DNA of 64,000 nucleotides from Paenirhizobium selenitireducens ATCC BAA-1503 (GCF_000518785.1 NZ_JAEG01000011.1:1-64000), one strand, 5' to 3'. Positions 42,560 to 53,006 are shown, counted from the stretch's first letter. Program-made: numbers and translations. Notes: generated by a model from the letters alone, not told the origin.

Positions 42560-43323
42560 GAGGCAACCTCCCGGCCGGCCATGCGGGCCGCCATGCGGCG
42601 CTGCGTGGCGATCCGGCGGCGCCAGATCTCGTTGCGCATCGCCATCAGGTGCAGCGTGAAAAACAGCAGCGTGAACGCGATCGCCATGACCAGCAGCGGC
42701 CAGAGGAATTCCGGATCGATGGTCGGGCCGTCCATGCGCATCACGCTGGCCGGCTGGTGCAGCGTGTTCCACCACTCGACCGAGAACTTGATGATCGGAA
42801 TGTTGACGAAGCCGACGAGGATCAGCACGGCGCTGAGACGGGCGGCCTTGGAGGCGTCGTCCATGGCGCGATTGAGCGCGATCAGCCCGAGATACATGAG
42901 GAAGAGCACGAAGACCGAGGTGAGCCGCGCGTCCCAGACCCACCAGGTGCCCCACATCGGCTTGCCCCAGAGCGAACCGGTGATCAGCGCGATCAGCGTG
43001 AAGGCAGCGCCCAGCGGGGCGGCGGCCTTGTGGCTGACATCGGCCAGCGGATGGCGCCAGACCAGCGTGCCGATCGCCGAAATGGCCATCACCGAATAGC
43101 ACATCATCGACAGCCAGGCCGCCGGCACATGGATATACATGATGCGCACCGTCTCGCCCTGCTGGTAATCGCCTTCGGTGTTGAAGCTCATGTAGAGCCC
43201 GACGGCAAAGAGCAGCGTGGTGATGGTTGATAGCCACGGCAGGATGCGGCCGGACAGCGCCAGAAACCGGGTCGGATTGGCGAGTTCGCTGAATTTCGAG
43301 AGGACAAGGCTCGTGGTGTTCAT
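42556..43323 (-). CDS. ccmC: Heme exporter protein CcmC
   Basis: 255 residues, six membrane helices. The heme-handling WWD-type region is MWGTWWVWDARLTSVFVLFL near the middle, and periplasmic histidines lie in MYIHVPAAWLSMMCYSVMAI and WWNTLHQPASVMRMDG. CcmC transfers heme to CcmE. It follows ccmB by 45 bases and overlaps ccmD. Confidence 0.95.
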   Translation of the reverse strand: MNTTSLVLSKFSELANPTRFLALSGRILPWLSTITTLLFAVGLYMSFNTEGDYQQGETVRIMYIHVPAAWLSMMCYSVMAISAIGTLVWRHPLADVSHKAAAPLGAAFTLIALITGSLWGKPMWGTWWVWDARLTSVFVLFLMYLGLIALNRAMDDASKAARLSAVLILVGFVNIPIIKFSVEWWNTLHQPASVMRMDGPTIDPEFLWPLLVMAIAFTLLFFTLHLMAMRNEIWRRRIATQRRMAARMAGREVAS

Positions 43324-43368
43324 GGAATGCTTCTAACCTGAGAGCAGCCGCTCTGCAATTGATCCCGG

Positions 43369-44028
43369 TCAATCCGAGGCGCTGCGCAGCGCCAGCGCCG
43401 CAGCCAGCGGACCGATCACCGCGAAGAACAGCGTGATGGCAATCAGGAACAGGAAGGGCGGCATGAATGGGGCGGGGTCTTCGACGGCTGCGTAGGATGC
43501 GCTGACGCCGAAGATCAGCACGGGAATGGCGAGCGGCAGAACGAGGATCGAGACTAAAAGCCCGCCGCGCGGCAGGGCGACCGCGACTGCGGCACCCGCC
43601 GCACCGATGAACGTGATCGCCGGCGAGCCGACGAAGAGCGTCAGCATGACCGCGCCGATCGCCACCTCGTTCATGTTCATGAACAGGCCGAGCAGCGGCG
43701 AGGCGATGACCAGCGGCAGGCTGGTCGCTACCCAGTGCGCCAGACACTTGACGAAGACGGTCAGCACCAGCGGCGTCTCCTGCATCAGGATCAGGTCCAG
43801 CGACCCATCGTCGCGCTCCGCCTGAAACAGCCGGTCGAGGCCGAGAAGGGCCGCCAGCAGCGCGCCGATCCAGACGATCGCCGGGCCGATTCGCGACAAC
43901 AGGTTGAGGTCGGGCCCGACGCCGAACGGAATGACGGCGACCACCGTCATGAAGAACAGAACCCCGATCAGCGCCCCGCCGCCAGCGCGCACGGAGAGCT
44001 TCAGGTCGCGGAGGAAGAGGGCAATCAT
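43369..44028 (-). CDS. ccmB: Heme exporter protein CcmB
   Basis: From ATG 44028 the protein has 219 residues with six membrane helices, the normal length. An in-frame extension to 44190 reads through palindromic repeats and is not counted. Family marks are MIALFLRDLKLSVRAGGGAL, VVAVIPFGVGPDLNLLSRIG, DDGSLDLILMQETPLVLTVF and AVEDPAPFMPPFLFLIAITL. CcmB is the permease of the CcmAB ABC module. It is separated from ccmA by the 380-base repeat block. Confidence 0.93.
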   Translation of the reverse strand: MIALFLRDLKLSVRAGGGALIGVLFFMTVVAVIPFGVGPDLNLLSRIGPAIVWIGALLAALLGLDRLFQAERDDGSLDLILMQETPLVLTVFVKCLAHWVATSLPLVIASPLLGLFMNMNEVAIGAVMLTLFVGSPAITFIGAAGAAVAVALPRGGLLVSILVLPLAIPVLIFGVSASYAAVEDPAPFMPPFLFLIAITLFFAVIGPLAAALALRSASD

Positions 44029-44049
44029 GCGGAAACACCTTGGGAATTG

Positions 44050-44159
44050 CCCCTCACCCTGGCCCTCTTTCCGCGAGCGGGGAGAGGGAAGCGGAGACGT
44101 TGCGGCGACCGACCTTCTCCCCGCCTGCGGGGAGAAGGTGCCGGCAGGCGGATGAGGGG
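44050..44159. repeat. Two mirrored hairpins before ccmB
   Basis: 44050-44088 (CCCCTCACCCTGGCCCTC to GCGGGGAGAGGG) and 44113-44159 (CTTCTCCCCGCCTGCGGGGA to GATGAGGGG) are similar to the modules at 6877 and 6960. They form part of a block of repeats between ccmB and ccmA. Confidence 0.7.
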
Positions 44160-44189
44160 CAAGTTCGGATTGGCAATCGTGTCGGGACA

Positions 44190-44401
44190 CCCCCCTCTGT
44201 CGCTTCGCGACATCTCCCCCTCAAGGGGGGAGATCGGAACCTCGTGGTCGATCAAGGGGGCCCTCTCGGCGTTCGATTGCCCGGGAACGATTGACTGCCG
44301 CAGGAGGTCATCCAAGAGAGGCATGCTGAATGAGAGACCGCGCGTGCCGCTTATCCAATCTCCCCCCTTGAGGGGGAGATGCCCGGCAGGGCAGAGGGGG
44401 G
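44190..44401. repeat. Inverted pair of the ftsY-type palindromic repeat
   Basis: 44190-44234 (CCCCCTCTGTCGCTTCGCGA to TCAAGGGGGGAGAT) and 44358-44401 (ATCTCCCCCCTTGAGGGGGA to GGCAGAGGGGGG) are mirrored. The 123 bases between differ from those in ftsY, so the spacer is not conserved. The block separates ccmB from ccmA. Confidence 0.8.
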
Positions 44402-44410
44402 TAAGCCGCA

Positions 44411-45058
44411 TCACGCCATTTCCCCCGTCTCGCGATACTCGAACCCCTTCATCACCAGGGTCTTCGCATCCCTGAGGCCGAGGGGCTGGTGGGTGGCGGC
44501 GATGGCGATGCCGCCTCGGGCCAGGTGTTCATGCACCAGGCCGGCGAACATCTGGTCGGCACTCGCATCGAGCGCGGCCGTCGGCTCATCGAGGATCCAC
44601 ACCGGCCGGTGGGCGACGAGCAGCTTGGCCATGGCGAATCGACGCTGCTGGCCGGCCGAGAGATAACCGAAGGGCAGGTGGGTGATGCCCCCAAGGCCGA
44701 CCGAATCGGCCGCGGCCTCGATCGAGCGGCCCTCGCCGCCTTCGAAGTCGCCGAGATAGGCCTGCCAGAAGGCGAGATTTTCGATGACGGTGAGTTCCTG
44801 CTTCATCGCGTTGCGGTGGCCGAGATAATGGCTGACCTCGCGGGCGGGACGCCGTTCGCGACCGTCGCGGAACACCGCTTCCACCCGTCCCGTCTCGGGT
44901 CTCAGCAGACCCGCCACGACGCGCAGAAGCGTCGATTTTCCCGACCCGTTGCGCCCCGTCAGCACCATCGCCTCGCCAGGCGCCAACTGAAAGGAAACAT
45001 TAACGAAAATCAGGTCTTCGCCGCGCCTGGCGGCAACGTCTTCGGCGATCAGCCGCAT
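44411..45058 (-). CDS. ccmA: Heme export ABC ATPase CcmA
   Basis: 215 residues: Walker A GRNGSGKS in VLTGRNGSGKSTLLRVVAGL, the signature LSAGQQRRFAMAKLLV (here YLSAGQQR) and Walker B WILDEPTAALD. CcmA drives release of holo-CcmE with CcmB. In many rhizobia ccmA is apart from or reversed to ccmBCDG. Here both are on the same strand with 382 bases of repeat DNA between. It is divergent from acnA. Confidence 0.93.
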   Translation of the reverse strand: MRLIAEDVAARRGEDLIFVNVSFQLAPGEAMVLTGRNGSGKSTLLRVVAGLLRPETGRVEAVFRDGRERRPAREVSHYLGHRNAMKQELTVIENLAFWQAYLGDFEGGEGRSIEAAADSVGLGGITHLPFGYLSAGQQRRFAMAKLLVAHRPVWILDEPTAALDASADQMFAGLVHEHLARGGIAIAATHQPLGLRDAKTLVMKGFEYRETGEMA

Positions 45059-45333
45059 GGTCTTGAACCTTCCGGCGATACCCTCATCGCCCTTCCAAAA
45101 AATTGTCCGAATTCGCCGTTCGTTGGTCTGGCACCTTTCTTAGAAATTATCTATAAGACCTGCAACCACGCCAGCGGTCGGCGTGAATATCATCCTTGTG
45201 CCGAACCTGGGGTTGCGAAAGCGTCACCCACGTGCGGACAGCGGAAATGGCCGTACCCGCATCCTGATGTGCATGAAGTGCATAGGCGTCCGCACGACAA
45301 GTGTAGGCTATCAGAATAAGCGGGGCTTTATCC

Positions 45334-48027
45334 GTGTCAAAATCCATCGACAGCTTCAATTGCCGTTCGACTCTTTCCGTCAACGGCAAAGACTATGTCT
45401 ACTACAGCCTTCCCAAGGCCGAGGCCAACGGCCTGAACGGCGTATCGAAGCTTCCCTATTCGATGAAGGTTCTGCTCGAGAACCTGCTGCGCAACGAAGA
45501 TGACCGTTCGGTCACCAAGAAGGACATCGAGGCGATCGCCGCCTGGCTCGTCGACAAGGGCACGGCTGAAGCCGAAATCGCCTACCGCCCGGCCCGCGTG
45601 CTGATGCAGGACTTCACCGGCGTTCCCGCCGTGGTCGACCTGGCCGCCATGCGCGACGCCATGGTGTCGCTCGGCGGCGATCCGGAAAAGATCAACCCGC
45701 TGGTTCCCGTCGACCTCGTCATCGACCACTCGGTCATCGTCGACGAATTCGGCACGCCGACCGCCTTTGCCCGCAACGTCGAGCTCGAATACGAGCGCAA
45801 CGGCGAACGCTACCGCTTCCTGAAATGGGGCCAGCAGGCGTTCAAGAACTTCCGCGTCGTTCCCCCGGGCACCGGCATCTGTCACCAGGTCAACCTGGAA
45901 TACCTCGGCCAGACCGTCTGGACCAAGGATGAGGATGGCGAAACGGTTGCCTATCCGGACACCTGCGTCGGCACCGACAGCCACACCACGATGATCAACG
46001 GTCTCGGCGTTCTCGGCTGGGGCGTCGGCGGTATCGAAGCCGAAGCAGCCATGCTCGGCCAGCCGGTCTCCATGCTGCTGCCGGAAGTCATCGGCTTCAA
46101 GCTGACCGGCAAGGTCAAGGAAGGCGTCACCGCGACCGACCTCGTGCTCACCGTCGTGCAGATGCTGCGCAAGAAGGGCGTCGTGTCGAAGTTCGTCGAA
46201 TTCTTCGGCCCCGGCCTTGATTCGATGTCGCTCGCCGACCGCGCCACCATCGGCAACATGGGTCCGGAATACGGCGCGACCTGCGGCTTCTTCCCGGTCG
46301 ACGGCGAAACCATCAACTACCTGACGATGTCGGGCCGCACCAAGGACCGCATCGCGCTGGTTGAAGCCTATTCGAAGGCTCAGGGCATGTGGCGTGACGG
46401 CGACGGCGCCGAACTCGTCTTCACCGACACGCTCGAACTCGACCTCGGCGACGTCGTGCCGTCGATGGCCGGCCCGAAGCGTCCGGAAGGCCGTTTGCCG
46501 CTCGAAACGATCGCTTCGAACTTCGCGGTCGCCCTTGAGAACGACTACAAGAAGCCGGGCCAGCTCTCGAACCGCTATGCGGTCGAAGGCACCGACTATG
46601 ACATCGGTCATGGCGACGTCGCGATCGCCGCGATCACCTCGTGCACCAACACGTCGAACCCGAGCGTCCTGATCGCTGCCGGCCTTCTCGCCCGCAACGC
46701 GGTTGCCAAGGGTCTGAAGTCCAAGCCGTGGGTGAAGACCTCGCTCGCACCGGGATCCCAGGTCGTCGGCGAATATCTCGCCAAGTCCGGCCTGCAGACC
46801 TCGCTGGATGCCCTGGGCTTCAACCTCGTCGGCTTCGGCTGCACGACCTGCATCGGCAATTCCGGCCCGCTGCCGGCACCGATCTCGAAGACGATCAACG
46901 ACAAGGGCCTGATCACCGCGGGCGTGCTGTCGGGCAACCGCAACTTCGAAGGCCGCATCTCGCCGGACGTTCAGGCCAACTACCTGGCTTCCCCGCCGCT
47001 CGTCGTCGCTTACGCGCTGGCCGGCTCCGTCCAGAAGGACCTGACCACCGAACCGCTCGGCGAAGACCAGAACGGCAACCCGGTCTTCCTCAAGGACATC
47101 TGGCCGACCTCGCACGAGATCCAGGAATTCATCCTGAAATACGTCACCCGCGAACTTTACGAATCGAAGTACGCCGACGTGTTCAAGGGCGACGCCAACT
47201 GGCAGGCCGTGCAGATCCCGGCAGGCCAGACCTATGCCTGGGACGACAAGTCGACCTATGTGCAGAACCCGCCCTACTTCGTCGGCATGGGCAAGACCGG
47301 CGCCGGCGTGACGAACATCGTCAACGCCCGCGTGCTCGGCCTGTTCGGCGACAAGATCACCACCGACCACATTTCGCCGGCTGGTTCGATCAAGGCCGCT
47401 TCCCCGGCCGGGGCCTACCTCATGGAGAACGGCGTCGGTGTCGCCGACTTCAACCAGTACGGCACGCGTCGTGGCAACCACGAGGTGATGATGCGCGGCA
47501 CGTTCGCCAACATCCGCATCCGCAACCACATGCTCGGCCCGAACGGCAAGGAAGGTGGCTACACCATCCACTATCCGTCCAAGGACGAGATGTCGATCTA
47601 CGACGCGGCCATGAAGTACAAGGCCGAGGGCACGCCGCTGGTCATCTTCGCCGGCGTCGAATACGGCAATGGTTCGTCGCGTGACTGGGCTGCCAAGGGC
47701 ACCAACCTGCTCGGCGTACGCGCCGTGGTCGCCCAGTCCTTCGAGCGTATCCACCGCTCGAACCTGGTCGGCATGGGCGTCATCCCCTTCTGCTTCGAGG
47801 AAGGCACCACCTGGGCCTCGCTCAACCTCAAGGGTGACGAGACCGTGACGATCGAAGGCCTCGACGGCGAGATCAAGCCGCGCGAGAAGAAGATCGCCAA
47901 GATCGCCTATGCCGACGGTACGGTGAAGGAGATCCCGCTGATCTGCCGTATCGATACGCTCGACGAGGTGACCTACGTCAACAATGGCGGCATCCTGCAG
48001 ACCGTTCTGCGCGATCTCGCGGCTTAA
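45334..48027 (+). CDS. acnA: Aconitate hydratase A
   Basis: 897 residues from GTG 45334. The 4Fe-4S ligands are in [16 protein letters not shown] and [20 protein letters not shown]. Substrate residues appear in [40 protein letters not shown] (domain 4) and [20 protein letters not shown]. It isomerises citrate and isocitrate in the TCA cycle and, when its cluster is lost, IRP-type proteins may bind mRNA. It has its own promoter region (275 bases, nothing recognisable) and terminator. Confidence 0.97.
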   Translation: MSKSIDSFNCRSTLSVNGKDYVYYSLPKAEANGLNGVSKLPYSMKVLLENLLRNEDDRSVTKKDIEAIAAWLVDKGTAEAEIAYRPARVLMQDFTGVPAVVDLAAMRDAMVSLGGDPEKINPLVPVDLVIDHSVIVDEFGTPTAFARNVELEYERNGERYRFLKWGQQAFKNFRVVPPGTGICHQVNLEYLGQTVWTKDEDGETVAYPDTCVGTDSHTTMINGLGVLGWGVGGIEAEAAMLGQPVSMLLPEVIGFKLTGKVKEGVTATDLVLTVVQMLRKKGVVSKFVEFFGPGLDSMSLADRATIGNMGPEYGATCGFFPVDGETINYLTMSGRTKDRIALVEAYSKAQGMWRDGDGAELVFTDTLELDLGDVVPSMAGPKRPEGRLPLETIASNFAVALENDYKKPGQLSNRYAVEGTDYDIGHGDVAIAAITSCTNTSNPSVLIAAGLLARNAVAKGLKSKPWVKTSLAPGSQVVGEYLAKSGLQTSLDALGFNLVGFGCTTCIGNSGPLPAPISKTINDKGLITAGVLSGNRNFEGRISPDVQANYLASPPLVVAYALAGSVQKDLTTEPLGEDQNGNPVFLKDIWPTSHEIQEFILKYVTRELYESKYADVFKGDANWQAVQIPAGQTYAWDDKSTYVQNPPYFVGMGKTGAGVTNIVNARVLGLFGDKITTDHISPAGSIKAASPAGAYLMENGVGVADFNQYGTRRGNHEVMMRGTFANIRIRNHMLGPNGKEGGYTIHYPSKDEMSIYDAAMKYKAEGTPLVIFAGVEYGNGSSRDWAAKGTNLLGVRAVVAQSFERIHRSNLVGMGVIPFCFEEGTTWASLNLKGDETVTIEGLDGEIKPREKKIAKIAYADGTVKEIPLICRIDTLDEVTYVNNGGILQTVLRDLAA

Positions 48028-48047
48028 GCGCACACGCTTAGAAACAG

Positions 48048-48079
48048 GGCCGCCGGGCGACAAACCCGGCGGCCTTTTT
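48048..48079 (+). terminator. Terminator of acnA
   Basis: GGCCGCCGGG and CCCGGCGGCC form a 10-base stem around CGACAAA, followed by TTTTTC, 22 bases after the acnA stop. Confidence 0.93.
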
Positions 48080-48237
48080 CATGGGGGGACGGGCCGCGGC
48101 GGCGTTGACGCGGGCTTCACCCCATCGTGACTTTGACAGACACCGATGACGGGCTATTTCTGTACGTCATTCAGGAACCGACCCCGGAAAATCCGCCTCG
48201 CAGCGTGCTCCGGGAAGCGTTGAACGGGTTTAGCTCC

Positions 48238-48981
48238 ATGATCTCGAGGATCGTTACCGGCCTGGCTCTCTGCTGCACGATCGCCTTCGCGGCACGAGCC
48301 GACGAAGCGACCGTGCCGAAGGGCGTGGTGGAGCTCTTCACCTCGCAAGGCTGCAGCTCCTGCCCGCCCGCCGACCGGGCGCTGGAGACGCTCGCCCACC
48401 AGGGCAGCATCGTCGCGCTCTCCTACCATGTCGATTACTGGAACTATCGCGGCTGGGCCGACACGCTGGCCTCGCCGGAGAACACCGCCCGGCAATATGC
48501 CTATGCCCGCAGTCTCCGTCGAAGCGGCGTCTATACCCCGCAGGCGGTTCTGAACGGCCGCGATCACCTGAAAGGCACCGACGCCGAAACGCTCGACGGC
48601 CGCCTGGAGGCGCTGCATGCCAAGGGTCAGGGCATGACCGTGCCGGTCGAGGCCAGCCGCAAGGGCGACGAGCTGGCGATCCGGATCGGGGCTGGTGAGG
48701 GCAAGGCCGATGTGGTGATCGTCTATTTCCGTCAGCGGCAGACGGTCGAGGTACTGGACGGAGAGAACACCGGCAAGACCATCGACTACGTCAACAGCGT
48801 CACCGACGTGCAGACTGTCGGCATGTGGGACGGCGGCGCGCTCGACCTCGTCCTGCCGGCGAAGATGATCGGGACCAAGGGGACGGACGGCTTTGCCATA
48901 CTGCTGCAGTCCAGCGGGCCGCAGGGCGAGCCTGCAGCCATCCTCGGCGCAACGATGCTGACGACGGAAACGAAATCCTGA
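48238..48981 (+). CDS. DUF1223 family secreted protein, thioredoxin-like
   Basis: From ATG 48238 the protein has 247 residues. The open frame extends upstream without a signal. The signal peptide is MISRIVTGLALCCTIAFAAR with cleavage near ARA-D. The mature domain begins with VVELFTSQGCSSCPPADRAL, the DUF1223 signature with a CSSC motif in a thioredoxin-like place, then LSYHVDYWNYRGWADTLASP and VYTPQAVLNGRDH. Function is not established, but redox or envelope roles are often proposed. It is a single gene after acnA. Confidence 0.87.
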   Translation: MISRIVTGLALCCTIAFAARADEATVPKGVVELFTSQGCSSCPPADRALETLAHQGSIVALSYHVDYWNYRGWADTLASPENTARQYAYARSLRRSGVYTPQAVLNGRDHLKGTDAETLDGRLEALHAKGQGMTVPVEASRKGDELAIRIGAGEGKADVVIVYFRQRQTVEVLDGENTGKTIDYVNSVTDVQTVGMWDGGALDLVLPAKMIGTKGTDGFAILLQSSGPQGEPAAILGATMLTTETKS

Positions 48982-49290
48982 AATCTTGGCGGGTCCGGCC
49001 CGAAAGCATTGGGGGGCTGGGGGTAAGGGGTCAATGCGCCAGACCGGACCCTCTTGGCGTGCTAGACGCCAATCAAGAGCCGTCAATCTCGCCCTGAAAT
49101 TGGGCGCTGTTTTGTCCAAAATGCGGCGTGTGCGGAGATTTGCCGGCGCCGGCCGTAACCGGTTTAGCGCGCACGGTTATTCCTCTGCGACCTCGCCGTT
49201 TGACGAATATCAAGTTCACTCTCTGTTCTTGCCAAATCGGGCAATGTCGGGCAAACCGGATGAGAGAACGAGCAAGGATTTCGGGAGCGG
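48982..49290. other. Gap between the DUF1223 and helicase genes
   Basis: These 309 bases hold no convincing gene, terminator or repeat. The last bases, GGGAGCGG, are the helicase ribosome site. An AT-richer stretch TTTGACGAATATCAAGTTCA lies at 49199-49218 and might contain a promoter. Confidence 0.5.
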
Positions 49291-51360
49291 ATGAACGCAA
49301 CACACCTCGAGGCGCTGAACGACCGGCAGCGTAGCGCCGTCGTGCACGGCATCGGACCCGGGGGCGCAACCGCGGACGGGCCGCTGCTGATCATCGCCGG
49401 CGCCGGCTCGGGCAAGACCAATACGCTCGCCCACCGGGTCGCCCACCTCATCCTCAACGGTGCCGATCCGCGCCGTATCCTGCTGATGACCTTTTCGCGC
49501 CGCGCCGCGAACGAGATGGGACGCCGTGTCGAGCGCATCTGCCGCAAGGTGCTGGGCAACGATGCCGGCGTGCTGACCGACGCCCTGACCTGGGCCGGCA
49601 CCTTCCACGGCATCGGCGCGCGCATCCTGCGCGACTATGCCTATGAGATCGGCCTCGACCCCGGCTTCACCATCCACGACCGGGAAGATTCCGCCGACCT
49701 GATGAACCTGATGCGGCACGATCTCGGCCTGTCCAAGACGGAGAGCCGATTTCCGACCAAGGGCACCTGCCTCGCCATCTATTCCCGCGCCGTCAATTCG
49801 CAGACGCCGCTGGCCGACGTGCTGCGCACCGCCTATCCCTGGTGCGGCACCTGGGAGAAGGAGCTGAAGGCGCTGTTTGCCGCCTATGTCGAGGCCAAGC
49901 AGGCGCAGAACGTGCTCGATTACGACGACCTGCTGCTCTACTGGGCGCAGACGATGAGTGACCCGGACCTGGCGGCCGAGATCGGCGGGCGCTTCGATCA
50001 TGTGCTGGTCGACGAATATCAGGACACCAACCGGCTGCAGTCGTCGATCCTCACGGCGATGAAGCCGGGCGGACGCGGGCTGACCGTGGTCGGCGACGAC
50101 GCCCAGTCGATCTATTCCTTCCGCGCCGCGACGATCCGCAACATCCTCGACTTTCCGGCGAGCTTCGATCCGCCGGCGGACATCATAACGCTCGACCGCA
50201 ACTACCGCTCGACCCAGCCGATCCTGGCCGCCGCCAACGGCGTGATCGACCTTGCCCGCGAGCGCTTCACCAAGAACCTGTGGACCGAGCGCCAGTCCGA
50301 GGAACGGCCGCGGCTGGTCAGCGTGCGCGACGAGGCCGAGCAGGCCAACTACATCGTCGAGCAGATCCTGGAGAACCGCGAGCGCGGCCTGACGCTGAAG
50401 GACCAGGCCGTGCTGTTTCGCGCCTCCAACCATTCCGGCCCGCTGGAAATCGAGCTCACCCGGCGCAACATCCCCTTCGTCAAGTTCGGCGGGCTGAAAT
50501 TCCTCGACGCGGCGCATGTGAAGGATCTGCTGGCGGCGCTGCGCTTTGCCCAGAATCCGCGCGACAGGGTCGCCGGCTTCCGGCTGATGCAGCTCCTGCC
50601 CGGCGTCGGTCCGCAGACCGCCTCGAAGATCCTCGACGCGATTGCCGCCGACCCGCATCCGCTGGCAGCGCTCGCCGAAATCCCGCCACCACCGCGCACC
50701 GGCGAGGACTGGGGCCGGTTCGTCGACATGCTGAGCGAGATGGGCAAGGGCCGGGCCGGATGGCCGGGCGAGATCGAGATCGCCAGGCTGTGGTACGAGC
50801 CGCACCTAGACCGCATCCACGAGGACGCCGATACGCGAAAGGCGGACCTGCTGCAGCTCGGTCAGATCGCCTCGGGCTACGGCTCGCGCGAACGGTTCCT
50901 CACCGAACTGACGCTCGATCCGCCGGACGCCACCAGCGACCAGGCGGGCGTGCCGCTGCTCGACGAGGACTATCTGATCCTCTCGACCATTCACTCGGCC
51001 AAGGGCCAGGAATGGAAGTCGGTCTTCGTGCTGAACTGCGTCGACGGCTGCATTCCGTCCGATCTGGCGGTCGGCACCACGGCGGAGATCGAGGAGGAAC
51101 GGCGGTTGCTCTACGTGGCGATGACGCGGGCCAAGGACAGCCTGCACCTGACCGTGCCGCAGCGCTTCTTCACCCACGGGCAGAACGCGCAGGGCGACCG
51201 GCATGTCTATGCCGCGCGCACGCGCTTCATCCCCGCGACCCTGCTGCAATTCTTCGAATCGACCGCCTGGCCGGTGGCCCAGCCGAGCGCTCCCGGCACA
51301 CGGGACGCGCGACAGATCCGGCTCGATGTCGGGGCCCGCATGCGCGGCATGTGGACCTGA
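49291..51360 (+). CDS. UvrD/Rep-family ATP-dependent DNA helicase
   Basis: 689 residues of superfamily 1A: motif I IAGAGSGKTNTLAHRVA, Ia LMTFSRRAANEMGRRV, II VDEYQDTNRL, III VVGDDAQSIYSFRAA, IV LDRNYRSTQPIL, V LILSTIHSAKGQEWKSVFVL and VI RRLLYVAMTRAKDSL. It is shorter than UvrD (720) and lacks the usual C-terminal extension. Such proteins unwind DNA in repair or replication restart. It is convergent with dgoA. A second copy of uvrD outside this window is likely, so no symbol is given. Confidence 0.9.
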   Translation: MNATHLEALNDRQRSAVVHGIGPGGATADGPLLIIAGAGSGKTNTLAHRVAHLILNGADPRRILLMTFSRRAANEMGRRVERICRKVLGNDAGVLTDALTWAGTFHGIGARILRDYAYEIGLDPGFTIHDREDSADLMNLMRHDLGLSKTESRFPTKGTCLAIYSRAVNSQTPLADVLRTAYPWCGTWEKELKALFAAYVEAKQAQNVLDYDDLLLYWAQTMSDPDLAAEIGGRFDHVLVDEYQDTNRLQSSILTAMKPGGRGLTVVGDDAQSIYSFRAATIRNILDFPASFDPPADIITLDRNYRSTQPILAAANGVIDLARERFTKNLWTERQSEERPRLVSVRDEAEQANYIVEQILENRERGLTLKDQAVLFRASNHSGPLEIELTRRNIPFVKFGGLKFLDAAHVKDLLAALRFAQNPRDRVAGFRLMQLLPGVGPQTASKILDAIAADPHPLAALAEIPPPPRTGEDWGRFVDMLSEMGKGRAGWPGEIEIARLWYEPHLDRIHEDADTRKADLLQLGQIASGYGSRERFLTELTLDPPDATSDQAGVPLLDEDYLILSTIHSAKGQEWKSVFVLNCVDGCIPSDLAVGTTAEIEEERRLLYVAMTRAKDSLHLTVPQRFFTHGQNAQGDRHVYAARTRFIPATLLQFFESTAWPVAQPSAPGTRDARQIRLDVGARMRGMWT

Positions 51361-51426
51361 ACGGCCAAGCCGTTGCCGGTCCGGGACTGGACGAGAACGC
51401 GGCCGCCCTATTTCAAGGGGTAACGA

Positions 51427-52065
51427 TCAAGCCGATACGGCGGCATCGTAGACGGCGATTGTGCGCTTCGCCTTTTCCGCCACAGCGGCCGCGCTGTCAC
51501 CTGGCTTGTAGAGGCTGGAGCCGAGACCGAAACAGGTCACGCCAACCTTGAGATAGGCGGCAAAATCAGCGTCCGACACGCCGCCGACGGCGCCGATCGG
51601 CAGGCCCTTGGGCAGGATGGCGCTGATGGCGCTGATGCCGGCCGGCCCGAGCGCGCTGGCAGGGAAGAATTTCAGGGCGGCTGCCCCGGATTTTGCGGCC
51701 AGCAGGGCTTCCGTCGCGGTGAAGACGCCGGGCATGGTCACCATGCCGTGCGCCACGGCGCGCTGGATCACGGCCGGCTCGACATTCGGCGTTACCAGCA
51801 GATTGCCGCCGACGCCCTTCAGGCGGTCGACCTGGTCCACCTCAAGCACGGTCCCCGCTCCGATGAGGCAGGAGGCCGGCGCGAGCCGCCGTGCCTTCTC
51901 GATCGAAACGAAGGGTTCCGGCGAGTTGAGAGGCACTTCGATCGCTTCGAATCCGGCTTCGACCAGGACCTCGACCACGCCCTCGATCTCCTCCGGCTTG
52001 ATACCGCGCAGGATGGCGACGAGGTTGCGCTTGAGCTTCGGCCAGGCAATGCGAGAGGTGGTCAT
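51427..52065 (-). CDS. dgoA: 2-dehydro-3-deoxy-6-phosphogalactonate aldolase
   Basis: 212 residues, Eda/DgoA family. The general-base Glu43 is in FEAIEVPLNSPEPF and the Schiff-base Lys132 in AALKFFPASALGP. ILRGIKPEEI and LIGAGTVL are typical. The VPLNSPEP pattern is that of the KDPGal branch. It splits KDPGal into pyruvate and glyceraldehyde-3-phosphate. It overlaps dgoK by four bases and is the last gene of the sugar operon. Confidence 0.92.
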   Translation of the reverse strand: MTTSRIAWPKLKRNLVAILRGIKPEEIEGVVEVLVEAGFEAIEVPLNSPEPFVSIEKARRLAPASCLIGAGTVLEVDQVDRLKGVGGNLLVTPNVEPAVIQRAVAHGMVTMPGVFTATEALLAAKSGAAALKFFPASALGPAGISAISAILPKGLPIGAVGGVSDADFAAYLKVGVTCFGLGSSLYKPGDSAAAVAEKAKRTIAVYDAAVSA

Positions 52066-52994
52066 GGCGCGATCTCCGCGAAACGGTGGGGGAAGAGGGC
52101 TCTGGCGGCGCTGAACAGACCCTTGCGGACGAGTTCGCCGCCATCGAGCGACACGGTCTGGACACCGGCAAGCCTGAGAGCTGCGGCATAGAGTTCTGTG
52201 AGCGCACCGCTGCCGATCAGCTGCACGCGCCGGCCTTCGCCGAGACGCGGCCGCATGGCGGCGATCTCTGCGCCGAGCAGCAGGCCGGACAGGCGCGAAG
52301 CAGCACTCGCCTCGTCGGCGCCGGAGAGCAGGGACTGGGCGCGGACCGAGAACAGCCGGGCGGTCAGGCTGAAATCACCGGCCAGCGCCTCCTCGACCGC
52401 CTGCCCGAAGGCCGGGTGGTCAGCGGTCGCACGGCCTTCGCCGATCGACAGCCGCAGGATCGATTGCCGGCTAATCAACTGGAAGAGTTCGCCCGTCATC
52501 ACCGTGGTGAAACGGCTGATCCGCCCGCCCTCGAGCGATACCCATTTGGAATGGGTGCCGGGCAGGCAGAAGAGTGCATCGGAGAGCCCGGACGCGACGG
52601 CGCCGAGAAGCTGTGTCTCCTCGCCGCGCATGACGTCTTCGGCGCCGGGAGTGCGCTGGCACACGCCGGGCAGGATCCGGACGTCGCGGTCGATGCCAGG
52701 GGCGGATACGGCCTTGAGATGCAGATCCGTCAGGCCGGCCGGCGTCTCAGTATAGGGCGCCTCGATCCAGCCGGCCCGGGCACCGGCCATGCCGGCGACG
52801 ACCGCCGGCAGATCGCGATCGGCACCGAGCGCGGCCAGATGGCTCTCCAGAACGCCGGCGAAACGATCCGGCGACAGCGTGCCCATGCCCTCCGGCGATT
52901 GTCGCTCGCCAAGCACGTTCGCCGCGGCATCGACCAGCCAGACGCGCAGATTGCTCGTTCCCCAGTCGACCAGTGCCACGGCCTGCATGCTCAT
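52062..52994 (-). CDS. dgoK: 2-dehydro-3-deoxygalactonokinase
   Basis: 310 residues, with the DgoK hallmarks: VALVDWGTSNLRVWLVD at the start (ASKHA-type phosphate-binding site), GMAGARAGWIEAPY, LPGTHSKWVSLEGGRISRFT and TVMTGELF. It phosphorylates 2-keto-3-deoxy-galactonate, giving KDPGal for DgoA. ATG 52994 follows AAGGGG. It lies 12 bases after the dehydrogenase gene. Confidence 0.93.
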   Translation of the reverse strand: MSMQAVALVDWGTSNLRVWLVDAAANVLGERQSPEGMGTLSPDRFAGVLESHLAALGADRDLPAVVAGMAGARAGWIEAPYTETPAGLTDLHLKAVSAPGIDRDVRILPGVCQRTPGAEDVMRGEETQLLGAVASGLSDALFCLPGTHSKWVSLEGGRISRFTTVMTGELFQLISRQSILRLSIGEGRATADHPAFGQAVEEALAGDFSLTARLFSVRAQSLLSGADEASAASRLSGLLLGAEIAAMRPRLGEGRRVQLIGSGALTELYAAALRLAGVQTVSLDGGELVRKGLFSAARALFPHRFAEIAP

Positions 52995-53006
52995 TTGGCT
53001 TGCCCC

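Noticed and set aside
44029-44190. N-terminal extension of ccmB
   Set aside because: It is encoded by repeat hairpins; the normal CcmB start is ATG 44028.
45337-48063. A 908-residue open frame opposite acnA
   Set aside because: It mirrors acnA codons. The sequence is low-complexity Asp/Val/Arg with no family, so it is an antisense shadow.
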